Source: Lumnitzera littorea
Lineage: Eukaryota > Streptophyta > Magnoliopsida > Myrtales > Combretaceae
DNA: 64,000 nt
NCBI GenBank assembly: GCA_024138015.1
Contig: JAMXBB010000006.1
Span: 70,197,033 to 70,261,032 of the forward strand
Direction: 5' to 3'
The translations under genes were made by a program, and so were the position numbers. Below, one piece after another: positions 1 through 10,788 of this stretch (position 1 is the stretch's first letter; each line of letters begins with the position of its first letter). The notes below the pieces were generated by a model. That model saw only the letters and a program-made list of their open reading frames with translations, was not told where the DNA came from and made no database searches.

Positions 1-2020
1 CAATTTCAATTCATGGGCAACATTCTTGGGTGTAATCCTTTCTTACACTTCAGAACTCATAAAAATCATCTTCAAATCATTCAAATTCATCAAAGAAAGC
101 TTGAAATTAAAATATAAGCCAATTAAGCACCAATATCATTAAAAATATCTAAGAAGCATGTAAAAACACTGTCAAAATAACCTATAAAAATATGTATAAT
201 AGAGCACTTATCGTTTCCTCCTTATTTAAGCTTTTGTCCTCAAGCAAGACAGATAATATCCATTCAAAACTCTTAATGACAAAAATTAGTGAAAGCTCTA
301 AATCATGAAATCAATATCAGTATTGCATATAGTCTATTTAGAAATAAGAGCACGTACTCTTCTCTTAAATTTTCACCCTTTCATCATCAAATTCAAAGCT
401 CCAACAATTTTTTATTCTATAAAGTTACGCTTAATCATATTTACATACCCTTTACAACTACAAAATACATGTACTGGCTACTAAAAACCATACTAGAATT
501 CAAAAAATAATTTATGTAAATTGGAGTTAAACCATATCATTTAAATGAAGATTAAACTAAAAATCAGAATTAATATAAACTTAATCAAGAAAGAATTATT
601 CACATTTTATAAAATTGGCCAAAGAGTATATACTCTTCTCTTTCATTTCTATAAGCACAATAAGTTAAAATAAATGCATATTACATCAACTAATCCTTTG
701 ATTGTCTCCATAATATTTATATCTTCATTTGAGGAATTTTGTTTCCTCAATTCACTTAAAAAGCAGTTTCATCAATCAATAAGTCTTGGGTTAGACGACC
801 TTAGACTATTAGGCATTAAGACACTCCTTTGAACCATCTACCACTCCTTTTGTTCAATTAAGCTAATTTTTTCTTTCATTTTTTTTCTTTTTTTTTCCCT
901 ATTTTTAGTTTATCCTTTATGTGAACTTTTCTCTTAACCCATGTAGTGAGCTTGTAGCCACCAATCCTAATCCCATCACCTAAGTTGAGGTGTTATTCCA
1001 TACTAAGGAGACACCCTACAAGCTTAATTACTCAAGTCAATAAGGCTTATAGTTAAACTTTTATTTTATATCAATCCATTTATTTATTTAGTTGATCCTC
1101 CAACTACTTTGATATTTCAAAAACTTTCGAGAAATAGGTTTCAGTTCTTCATTTGTTAGATATTAAAGGGCTTTAAAAGTTTGTAAGGAATGAGTATACA
1201 CTAAAGTAAAATATAGATAACTGATTCCTAATTAGCAATATTTATTCAAATTCCGAGTCTAAATCTAAGCTTAAATAATAGGAAACTTTATACTTCATAT
1301 AGATTTTATTGTTCAATTCTAGCATTATGTAAAAAGGTCATAATAATTAAGCAAATTCATGCAAAAACTGAAAATATTATCTCAAAAAGTTGCTTCTTTA
1401 ACTAGATGAAAAATATTGGTGAATAGATGTGCAATATCAAATGAATTGATTTCATACGTCTTAAATTTTTCTTTCAAATAAAGAATTAAATGTGAGATAA
1501 ATCAATTAGCTCAAATGTTTTTATAGAAAAAATTTTCTAGTGTCATAACACTCTATTCTTCCCCCATACTCATCTTGTATATTGTCCTTAATGTATACAT
1601 AGTCAACAAAAGCACAAAAATTAATGGGGAAAAGAAAAGAGAAAAAGATAAAGGAAATTGAAACTTCCTTGATTTAAGTTCTGACACTAAGTTTTTTGAA
1701 ATTGGCATGCTAAAAGATTCCATCCACACAATTTGAAGTCCTAAAGGCCTTATGAAACAAAATAAAGCAAAATAAAGAAAAAGGTAAAATGCATGAAGGA
1801 AAATTAAAAAATAAAACTCATAACTACTTCTCCTACAAAGAAGAAAAGTTCATTAAAAATAGTACAAAATTAGTGGGAATAATACTTTGCTAACTATAAA
1901 ATACATCAAAAATAAAGAGAAGCACAAAAGTTAGCATATATAAAATCTCTTGAAAGCACATCTTACTCTTATCTTTATTTGCTCATCTTCCTCATCTTCC
2001 ATCTCTACACCCATATCCTT
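1..2020. other. AT-rich non-coding stretch, probable 3' part of an old minus-strand element
   Basis: No credible coding region is visible; the short open frames here are low-complexity. On the minus strand, about 1556-1600 reads as a run like 'TTAAGGACAATATACAAG' followed by a G-run. This resembles the 'ttgaggacaatg...gtgtggggg' word commonly found downstream of coding sequence in plant Athila elements. I infer an untranslated 3' segment of an old minus-strand Athila-like element whose 3' LTR would lie left of the window. The family name is tentative. Confidence 0.35.
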
Positions 2021-2160
2021 TATATCAGCTTGCTCTCCTCATCTTCACTCTCTTATTCGTCAACCTTCATGCCCTTAGTCTCATTCTTTTTATATCAGCT
2101 TGCTCTCCCCATCTTAACTCCCCTATTCATCAGCCTTCATGTTCCTATTCTCATTCTCAT
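2021..2160. repeat. Two-copy 70-bp tandem duplication
   Basis: A block beginning TATATCAGCTTGCTCTC starts at 2021 and again at 2091, giving two adjacent, diverged 70-bp copies. On the minus strand they lie just downstream of, and partly within, the end of the degenerate reading frame at 2123-2466. They probably expanded an acidic C-terminal coding region (GAT/GAA/GAG-rich on that strand). Confidence 0.75.
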
Positions 2161-2466
2161 CGTCATCAGTGATGTCATTTTCCCATTCTAGTAGAAATTC
2201 AATTGCAAATTTATCAGCTCCATTTTTACAAAATGCCACAAATCGAGATTTACACATAAACACTCTTTTTAGAGCTTGTTATAAATATGTTGATATTTAA
2301 TCAATTCTTTGACATCTCTCCTAAACTCTCAAAATTGATATATTAGGTCATATCTTGTGGAAGACTCAGCTTGTTCTATCCCTTTAAGTATCTTCTCTTC
2401 GATATCTTTAAGTAGAAGACTTATTTGATGAAAAGTTGCAATTGATATTGGTGTGACATCCCTTAC
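2123..2466 (-). pseudogene. Degenerate reading frame, C-terminal part (unknown protein), split by Tat-1
   Basis: On the minus strand one frame from 2466 to a TAG at 2123-2125 reads as plausible protein with only two internal stops. It includes the words VTPISIATFHQISLLLKDIE and FVAFCKNGADKFAIEFLLEW, then an acidic tail (DITDDDENEN). The same frame continues on the far side of Tat-1 at 22787 and upward, with its sequence running through one copy of the CTTAC target duplication, so Tat-1 landed inside this coding-like stretch. I do not recognise the family. The Athila-like motif further left makes an Athila 3' ORF possible, but that is inference. It is clearly not functional. Confidence 0.4.
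2462..2466. repeat. Target site duplication of Tat-1, left copy (CTTAC)
   Basis: CTTAC directly precedes the 5' LTR start TGTAGACACC and recurs at 22782-22786 directly after the 3' LTR end. A perfect 5-bp duplication is the expected product of an LTR retrotransposon integrase. Confidence 0.92.
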
Positions 2467-2765
2467 TGTAGACACCTAATTTTTGCTTCTTAGTAATTCT
2501 AATTTTTTATTTTTTATTTTTTTAGGGGTCCTAATTAAAAAATAAAAATAAAAAAAATAAATAAATAAATTAATAAAAGATAAAAATAATAAAAATTGAC
2601 AAATGATGAAAATAAAAAAAAATAAGAAAAAGAAAAATTAAAAAGATTTTTTAGGAAGTAAATTATTTTAGAGTCAATCGTTTTAGTTTAACTTAGTTTA
2701 AAAAGTAATCATTTTAGAGAGTCACGTGATTTAAGTATAATTTAATTATACTGAATATCAAGGCA

Positions 2766-2845
2766 CAGGCCAACGGCTTAATGGATAAGTATTGAAGTAT
2801 CGGATTGGATTTAATTTGAGGTCTTAGGTTTGAGTCTCGTCAGGC
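2766..2845 (+). other. tRNA-like block with A-box and B-box in the 5' LTR
   Basis: CGGCTTAATGGATAAG (2775-2790) resembles a Pol III A-box. GGTTTGAGTCTC (2828-2839) resembles a B-box (consensus GGTTCGANTCC). They are about 54 bp apart, as in a tRNA or tRNA-derived SINE head. The block is conserved in the 3' LTR (20553-20630) and on the minus strand in the Tat-2 LTR (53101-53170). It does not fold as a full tRNA by eye and I do not call it a tRNA gene. Confidence 0.5.
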
Positions 2846-3026
2846 ACTTATGTTTTTTATTTTTCTATATTTTACAAGAGCGAGAGAAATAAACAGGATT
2901 CATATCTAATTAAAAACATTTGAATCTAATTTGATTTTATTAAATCGGATTTGAATTAATTTAGATTTAGTTTAATTATTATCAAATCGGATACAATAGA
3001 TACGATTCGATATGATATGGTTTGGG

Positions 3027-3036
3027 TTTATAAAAA
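3027..3036 (+). promoter_or_regulatory. TATA-like box of the Tat-1 5' LTR promoter
   Basis: TTTATAAAAA lies about 560 bp into the LTR and is conserved at 20802-20811 in the 3' LTR. LTRs carry their own Pol II promoter, and this is the best TATA candidate in the U3 half. In this copy a solo LTR has inserted about 190 bp downstream. Confidence 0.55.
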
Positions 3037-3224
3037 CATATGATCTTCGGCATGGCCACACTCGACTGTTGTGTATGCCCCACTTTCGACTCCACAATAG
3101 CAGTAACTCATCCATGCTCGTCTGACTCTAATCCCACGACTGACTGTAGCTGCTTTGACCATTGCCCCACCGCCATAGTACATGATCCTGTTGTGAACAG
3201 CTGATGACATTGCGAGCTACAATT

Positions 3225-6200
3225 CCAATTGTCACGAACTGAGGACGGCCTAATTGTGGCAGACGCTGTATACTGTACGAAAAACCCTTGATTAGTTACC
3301 CTTCCAATTAAGAACTCTTCACACAATATACAAGGCTCTACAACTACTAGTTTCTAAAGAACATCTAGATTCATATGATATCATCACACAAACATATTTA
3401 TATAAAATTTGATTTATAAAGCTTACAATACACAGTAATTAAGTATGTCTAAGTTTATAATACTAAGATAAACAAAAGTACATGGGTAAGAGTCTACATA
3501 AACTGTTCTCTCTCAGTACACATAACAGCTCGCTCTGGCCCAAGTCCCCAAGCTAACTTGTGGCATCTCTTGTCCTGCCTCTACGAACAAGCTATCTTGC
3601 AACAAAAGTCTAAAGGGGTGTAAGCCTAAGCTTAGTGAGCAAAACCCTCAGCCACACCGCAAGCAAGTTATAAATACATTATATTCATGCATATGAATGA
3701 ATGATCAACTAGAATGCCAAACAATATGTATAATTAACTAGTTTATATACGTAACTCAGATTTAACACCCTCCGAAGTCAGGGTTGGAGTTTACACGGCA
3801 CCAATCAGATCCGGGTATTATACTATAACTTACTTTACTACGGAACTCCTCATTCCGTACTTATATCAAATAATTCTTTTATTTATAGAAAAACCCAAGT
3901 TCTAGTATAATTGTGAGTGGGCTTCCGCAGTCTATACTCACTCCTAAACGGAGGCCTCTAGACTAGACCCTTAGCCAAGCGGTTGGCGCCTCCAACGCCT
4001 AGTGTTCCCGCGGGCCAGGGTAAGGTCATTTTGTACGAGTGCACCGTATAGAATCAAATAAATTAATAATATCAACCCCCGAATGGCCTCTCTTTAACTC
4101 CGTGTGATTTGACGGCCGGACTAGTATCTATGCTATGCATGTTAATGCATGTCCCAATTTCTTTTTATAGGCCGAGTATAATTAAGTTTAAATTATGCTA
4201 TGACCATCGAATTGTACATACAATCATTTTCTATACTACCACGCAATAAACAAGGCATTTTCTGTACTTAAGATAAATTCACGCTATAACACACAGTTAC
4301 ATACACAAGCATTTCCCCAAACCCCACACAGTAGTCAATTAACAACGATATTTAAGTCCACTATCTACAATCACAATCAAGCATGGAATCATAGGGTAAA
4401 TACTCATTCGGCCATGGTGACTCGTCCTAATTGTAGTAATCGATCGAAAGGTCCTCGCTCACCTCGGGGTCACCTGATCATTACGATTTGATAATGCTAG
4501 TAAGTACTTGAATTAACTAATAATTCTAAACATCTAATTACCTAATTCTACTTAAATTACTATCAACTTTTACCTGGTGAGACTTTATTATCAATCGTAT
4601 GTAACTTTTTCATTCTATTTCTGATATTTATGAATTTATAGTCGTTTTTTATCGTTTTCGGACATATATTCACACGGTAATATCTGTTTTGGATGTTAAG
4701 ACCCCTATTTTACGTTATGAACTAAATTTATAGAAATTTTTAGCTATAACACTTAAGTATTCTTAATACTTATATTTATATCTTTTATTCCTTAAATTCT
4801 TATAATTAAAGGAATTTACTTTGCTACTACTAATTCATGTACTGAACTAGGTATAATCTAATTTAGAAGGTGTATTAAGGTTTACTAATTTAGGTACCTA
4901 ATTACCTACACTTTTCTTATTTTTCTCATTTTCTAAACCTATGCTTATGTCATCGCTTACATCATCGCTTACATCATTTTTTACTTATATGACATCACTT
5001 GCTTATGTCATTGCTTATGTCATCACTTGCTTATGTCATGGCTTATGTCATGGCTTATGTCATTATGTGCTTACCTCATCACTTACCTCATCATATGATT
5101 ACATAAGCCTTTTCTCATACTTATGTCATATGTATATGTATTATATACATGTTACCTCTCCTCTTATACTTATGTACATATACCTTATACATATATATAC
5201 TTATACGCCTACCTAAATTTATACCGTATTTATACATATATACGTCCTCATATACCTATACAGTTGGATACGTGTTTTTATATACAAATTCGTATACCTA
5301 ATTTTCTCTTAAGAAAATCTTCCCAATTTCATCCTTTTGTATTTTTATGTATGTATTTAGTGTACTATACACATATATAGCTAGATATGGTCTTAATTCA
5401 AGTTATGTACATGATAAATACTTATGTATAAAGGTTCACATACTTGTACTCTTTTGGTATTTCTTTATGTACACATACCTAAGAGTATATACACATGTAT
5501 TTCTTCCCTCTCCTTCATGATTCTTCACTTTCTACACTTAAAGATGGAAACTTTGTTCCCTCTTCTTCAAGAAAAAACTAAACACATAATTACTTATCTA
5601 ATCTATCTAATTAACTAACTAATGGATAACATAAACCAACATAAAGTAAGTTAAGTACATACCTTTAGTTGTGTTGGAATTAAGGAGACAAAAGTGAAGA
5701 AATGCAAGTGAAAGGGGGAGGTAAAGCTTACGGCAATGGAGGGTAAGTTTTGTTTTGTTTCTTTTGTTTGATTTTCATAATGGAAGACAATAAATAGTGG
5801 GGTCTAGAAGGGGGAGATGTGGACGGCAACAATTGAGGGGAAAGGAAAAAGAAAAATCAAAAGAAAAGAAAAGAAAAGCCATCATTAAGGAGTTAGATAT
5901 TTTTCTTATCTTTTAGTCTTTTGTTGACTTTTCAAAATGTTAACTTTAGTCAACATTTGTTGACTTGGTCAACTCTCTTTAAGCATATGTAAATTTGTGT
6001 ACATAATGTAGTGATTAAGGGAAATTAAGGGAAAAATGAAGGAAATGAGAGGAAATGAGGTATTTGATGAATTGATTAGTAAACATAGTTAATGAGGTCT
6101 TACTTTAGGTCTTTATAGCTTATATATCTCATTTGATAAACTACTTTGGATAACAAGTGCAAAAAGTACTAATTTGAGTATTAAAGTTCACTACATGTAA

Positions 6201-6642
6201 CCTAATCTTCAACTATTACCTTAACTCTAAGTGAGACTATCTTAATTGCATACTTAAGTGATAATTATTATCTATGACTCATTATCTTAGTTTCTAATGG
6301 ATTACTTGAGGATTCGAATCATATAAGCATGAATGAGGGTCATCTCTAACCTTCTACTAATGATTTGGCAAAATATGAGCATTATATTATCAATTAGGGT
6401 TTTAGGGTATATCATGTTGGATTAGTGCACATATGTTTTTAAGATAATCATTTTTAGGGTTTTTATCACCTTTGAATAAAATCTTTAGCATTTAGAAACA
6501 TTTAGGATAGAAAAGTTTCTTACGTGATTGAGTAATTCTTTTAGGGTTTTCACTTTCATTAGCCTTGTTAACTTCTAAATTGTCTAATATAGTTGAGTCT
6601 ATTTCAAAAGCTAGCTTAATAATTTTAGGGGTTTACACCAAC
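3225..6642 (+). mobile_element. Solo LTR (probably Tekay/Del-type chromovirus) inside the Tat-1 5' LTR
   Basis: Comparison with the uninterrupted 3' LTR near 21000 shows an insertion of 3408 bp (3230-6637). It starts TGTCACGAAC, ends GGGGTTTACA, and is flanked by CCAAT (3225-3229) and CCAAC (6638-6642). TG...CA ends with a 5-bp duplication and no coding sequence or internal LTR repeat indicate a solo LTR left by LTR-LTR recombination. A TGTCACGA start and a length above 3 kb are typical of Tekay/Del elements, but I see no coding part to confirm this, and orientation rests only on that start. Confidence 0.78.
4941..5095. repeat. Short-period tandem repeat (GCTTATGTCATG-type)
   Basis: About a dozen imperfect copies of a 10-13 bp word such as GCTTATGTCATG or GCTTACATCATC lie inside the solo LTR. 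The repetition keeps one frame open and gives a spurious 91-codon frame that is not a gene. 5100-5480 continues as a TATAC/TATGTAC-rich low-complexity stretch. Confidence 0.75.
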
Positions 6643-8431
6643 ACCCCCCACAACAACAACAGTAGTGACTGCAACAGCAAAGCCGACTGCTCTATTGTAG
6701 AATCCCCTGTCCAATAGCGTATGGCTGCACTTTATGTAGCAACACAAGCCTAACACATGCCCTCGATTATCCTCCTCTCGAACGTGTACAGCAGCGCACC
6801 ACTCCAGTCTATCCCATGATATTGTAGCACCATAACTCACGAAGCAAACACCATCCCTCGACATAGTCTACAGAACCCTCACACGCTTATCCAACATCAA
6901 TAATATACACGCCGCTCTATAACAACACCCAATTCCGACCGCTCCACCCTCTTAACAGTAGCACACCACGATCGCTTGCTGACACTGTCCTCCTTCAACG
7001 CACCGACCATCCTTCTCTCATCCGCACGACAGCCCCTATCCAACTGAAGGCCACAGCCCCTTCGCTAGTTTATACTCCAATCATGTTGTCTATAGTCCAC
7101 CCTCAACTTGTGTATTGATTGTCTAAGGTAGAACAACACCCGCGATAAGCCGTAACCACGCCGACAACAACTCACAGCGAATCCATGACCATACACCCTC
7201 TCTTAACATGCACAGTAGAGCTCCTGCTACCATTCCACATTCAACTCCTTCACTAGTCCATCCTCTCTTTCACCGATCCCATACGCTACAATAGTCGCAA
7301 CTTCTCAAAAAACTTAGCAATCACAATCCTTCCCTGCACACCGTCTTCAATCACAATCAGCACTTACCACCCGCCTCATACTTGGATGCTAGTGCATTGC
7401 ACCACTCACATGAACCCACTGCTACAACACTGATCAGTCTTCAACACGCAAACTACAGCTCGCTGTACGTAGAAAAACAACAACAGCACAATCAAGACAA
7501 CGGTACGGTTTGGACAGCTATACGGATCATCGTAGTAAGTAATTGACGCCTGCAAGCAATTCTACTGTCGTACAGTAAACAACAAGCAAGGTCTAATTCT
7601 CTTTCTTTTTCTTTTTCATTTTCTTTTTTTAATTTATATTTATTTATTTCATTCATTTCTTTGTTCATTTAGTTATTATTAGTTAGCTAGTTAAGTTTCT
7701 AACATATGACATATATATTTATATATTAGTTTAGTTGTTTTTAGTATCAAGGTTTTTTTTAGAGTTCCTCACATAGAAAGTTATTTTTTTTATATAAATT
7801 AATAATAAATTTATTAAAAAAATGGGATTGTTAGAGAGTTTTTTTTTTTTTAATGAAAGCATTCGAGAATTAGGGCCCTTTATAATCTTTTTGAAAACTA
7901 AATTGCTAATAATCTAAACTCGGTTGGTTTTTAAAATTAAAACAAACTAACACACTAAAGTTTTCGGAAAGAACTACAATCGTCTAATCCCGGCTAGCAG
8001 GTACCTAAGCAGCTTCGAGGCAACGATAAAATATGTAGAAACTTAGGTTTTTTTTTTTTCTTTTGATTTTATTTATTTATTTATTTTTAAATATTATGAT
8101 TAGAAAAAGAATCCTAATTTCGGTAAATAGATAGTGGTACCTGTTAGAGTTTAATAAATTAGCTTTTGAATTCAGAACCCTCTGATTCTTCATTCATATT
8201 GAAATCAAAGACCGGTAACCAAATTATAATCAATCCACTCAATTGGTTACGGTTTCTTTTCCTTTCCCGACTTCGGTCGGGTGGTAACTCCAAAAATTAT
8301 TTTTAATAAAAAACCGGAATTTCTCAATTTCTTTAGTTGAGGATTAATATTAAATGGGTTAGGGTTTAGTATTAATTAGGAAATGAGGAAATTAATTTTA
8401 AATAAAAGAAACTGAAAAATTAGGCTCAATG
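6643..8431 (+). other. Right part of the Tat-1 5' LTR
   Basis: Resumes the LTR at ACCCCCC, collinear with 21006-22781. In a hand alignment of the first 176 bp I count 23 differences from the 3' LTR, all transitions. The segment includes a CA-rich stretch (6643-7570), poly-T tracts (7600-7860), and a block near 7980-8040 that is also recognisable in the other Tat LTR at 42790-42880. It contains no gene. Confidence 0.85.
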
Positions 8432-8434
8432 GTT

Positions 8435-8452
8435 TGGTAACTCCACTAGGGA
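8435..8452 (+). other. Primer binding site of Tat-1 (tRNA-Arg type)
   Basis: TGGTAACTCCACTAGGGA, three bases after the 5' LTR, is close to the TGGCGACTCTGCTGGGGA-type site that Ogre/Tat elements use to bind the tRNA-Arg 3' end. It sets the plus-strand orientation and the start of the internal region. Several substitutions suggest decay. Confidence 0.75.
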
Positions 8453-9129
8453 ACGCTAGAGGGCTAGTCACTAAAAGTTACCGAAAATAGGATTATTTTT
8501 CAAAAAAAAAAAGATGAAATAATAAAAATAATAAAAAAGAACTTAGGTATGTTATTTTACGTATTTGTTTATTTTATTTATTTATTTTTTACTAACATTT
8601 TTTTGTTGTTGTAGTTTATTTAAGGGGGTAATTTTAGGGGGTTTATTTTTATTTTGTTTTTCTACATCATAAATGCATGGTAGATACAGTCAGAACCAGG
8701 CCGTCTTAGGACCTTAGGAGGAAGGCCATTGTGTTAGCTTCGAATGTTGTGGGGTAACTACCTTTCGGAGCCATTCAGGCTACCCCACTCAAGTTCAGAT
8801 GCGACCACAGAATCGTTACTTTGAAAAACGTAGTGGTTGTAGAACTTGAGAACCTTTAGAACCCACTCTTTTGCATTATACGAAAACTTTTCTTTCAAAA
8901 AATCGTAAGAACCTATGATATGGCAGATTTAAATGGACAAGGGTAGTTGTGAAGTTGCGATTGTAGTTGAAGTTACGATTATAGTTGTAATATTTCCTTG
9001 TAAATAATTTATAATAATTTTTATGTATAGTTTTAGAATACGTTGTAATTGTAATTTTGATTTTGATCAGTCATGGCTAGATCAAGTTAAGAGCCTTTTA
9101 AAGACATTCATGTCCACCTACCGCACTGG
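8453..9129 (+). other. Untranslated leader of Tat-1
   Basis: No convincing coding sequence lies between the PBS and the first protein-like stretch near 9130. It includes an A-rich tract (8500-8540), T-rich tracts (8560-8665) and a more balanced part (8670-8900). An open frame at 9023-9235 is not in the frame that shows ORF1 similarity and is probably fortuitous. Confidence 0.55.
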
Positions 9130-10319
9130 CCACAAAAACTGCTTCAAACGTGGTTTCGACTCTTCAGCCCAGATAAGCAGGAGTTTATCAAGAATAGGAT
9201 TGGGCACATCCTCTCTTTGTAGAAGATCTTCGTGAACATTACTCTAGTACAGGCCTTAGTCTACCTATGGGAGCCCGAATCCATCAGTTTTTGTGTGGGC
9301 TTACATTAACTAACCCCAACTTTAGAAGAATACTCCCAATTGTTGTGGGCTCCTACAATCATTGATGATGTTTATGTCCCAGATTTGGTGGCTGCAACAC
9401 CAAAGATCTTCAGCAAGTTGTTAGGAATCAGAAAAACCGAAATAAACCAGGTTTTAAATCAAGGAAAGACCATTTGATTAGAGGATGTCATGGACTGGTT
9501 TTCTACTTAATTGAAGCATAGAGAAAAACGTGAGGTTTTTTGTGCAAATTTAGGAGCATGGCACCAGTACTGGGTTAACGCTTTTATATTGGTGGTCTTC
9601 AATCCTATCTTGTTCCCTGATGATAGACGTTAAGTCTAATTCCTTGAAGGGAGATCCTATGTCCTGGCCCTTCTGGCCAAGCAGATCCGATCCTAAACCA
9701 TCTCAAGAAAAAGAAACGAGCAGACCTAAAAACTAATATGGTCCTACTGGTGGTCTGGTTCGTTAGCCATATGAGAAGCTACCAACTTGATTTTAATTAA
9801 GCTGAGTTTACTCAGCAATACGATCTCATCAAATCTTTTGGAGAAAGAATTGAGCTACTAGAAAATATAGCTAGCTACTACTGGGTCCAATACTTTCAGA
9901 GTATGAAAGCAGAAGAGTTGTTGTTAACACCTAGGTGGTTTGCAAGCAAGGAAATATTAAGGAGGTGTGAAGACTTCAAGGCAGTCCCTCTGATTGGCTT
10001 CAACCTCTGCACCGGATACGTCCCAGCCAATGGACTCATTGAGGACATGATCTCCAAACCATCATTGGAAGTTGTCTCATTGGACTTCCTTAACCCCGAC
10101 ATGATGGTGGCTAACAAAGCAGCCAAGCTTCGGAGCATCCAAGCTCTTTGGTGCATAAGAAAGACTACCCTTACCACTAAAGGGATAATAGCTAGGAGCC
10201 AAACAACTAAAGGATTTCTTTATCACCAGCTAAAAGGACTGAAAGATATGGATGACAATAAAGAGAAGGGGGAAGTTCAAGTTGAAGTTAAACTCGAGAG
10301 AACGAGTAAAAGAGAGTAG
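9130..10319 (+). pseudogene. ORF1 remnant of Tat-1 (DUF7745-like, upstream of gag)
   Basis: Tat/Ogre elements carry an extra ORF of unknown function between the leader and gag. Here 9151-9660 in one frame reads as WFRLFSPDKQEFIK, then LVYLWEPES, LTPTLEEYSQLLWAPT and AFILVVFNPILFPD. This is the pattern of the plant retroelement domain annotated as DUF7745 (tryptophan-centred strand, then TPTxEEY). After a frameshift, 9903-10319 is open for 138 codons (ALWCIRKTTLTTKGI) and becomes charged and helical near its end (KEKGEVQVEVKLERTSKRE), probably a coiled coil. At least five stops and one frameshift break it. The domain name is from memory of the family; the position before gag supports it. Confidence 0.6.
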
Positions 10320-10788
10320 GAGTTCGAAAACCATTGCGAGGAATATCATCAGAAAATAAAGGCATTAGAAGCACAACTGAAGAGGACTAAGGGCAAAGAA
10401 GAGCAGGCTCCTAAGATCCAAAAGAGGAAAAAGATGCAGGATGAGCCTACCAACCACCAGAAGATTAGATTTTAGATTTTAGGTTATTTTTTAGAATTCT
10501 TTTTTACGAACAGAATGAGAGATGTAAAGCTTCACAATTGCAAAAAAAATTAATAAAAGTTAGTTAGGTTTTGCTACATCAAGGGTTTCTTTCCAATTTT
10601 TAATTTTCCATCGCATTCGTGTGACATGCATCTTGCATTTATACAATCAACAACTCTTTCTTAGAAAAATGTAATATGTATTAACCCTTTGTTGAGTTGA
10701 TCTTTGCTAAATCAAGTAAAAATTCAAGATAGCTCCTAAATGTCAAGTCTTTCAGAGAAGTCCAATTAGAACATGTTCCTAGACCAGG

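Larger units (their letters stand above)
2467..8431 (+). repeat. 5' LTR of Tat-1, split by a solo LTR
   Basis: 2467-3229 and 6643-8431 match the 3' LTR at 20263-22781; the stretch between is an inserted solo LTR and its duplicated target. It starts TGTAGACACC (3' LTR: TGTGAACATC). The far end aligns to GGCTCAACA of the 3' LTR but reads GGCTCAATG, so the CA terminus has mutated; the end is good to a few bases. The inferred pre-insertion length is about 2.55 kb. It holds a TATA-like box near 3028, a tRNA-like A/B-box block at 2766-2845, and a CA-rich section. Confidence 0.88.

Noticed and set aside
289..510. 73-codon open frame on the plus strand
   Set aside because: AT-rich, low-complexity translation, no motif, no conserved neighbour; expected by chance in this composition.
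2766..2845. Possible genuine tRNA gene
   Set aside because: Box-like words are present but I cannot form acceptor and anticodon stems by eye, and it is repeated in LTRs; kept as tRNA-like block only.
4941..5380. Two overlapping open frames on the plus strand (91 and 85 codons)
   Set aside because: They result from a 10-13 bp tandem repeat and TATAC-rich sequence inside a solo LTR.
3230..6637. Complete small retrotransposon instead of solo LTR
   Set aside because: No repeated ends inside the segment, no PBS/PPT and no coding words; solo LTR is simpler.
6625..6864. Valine-rich minus-strand frame, also seen at 20803-21151
   Set aside because: Lies in the LTR; (CAACAACAG)n-type sequence gives poly-Val/Ala; frames differ between the two LTR copies.
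9896..10177. 93-codon minus-strand frame
   Set aside because: Antisense shadow of the ORF1 remnant, which has family-like words on the plus strand.
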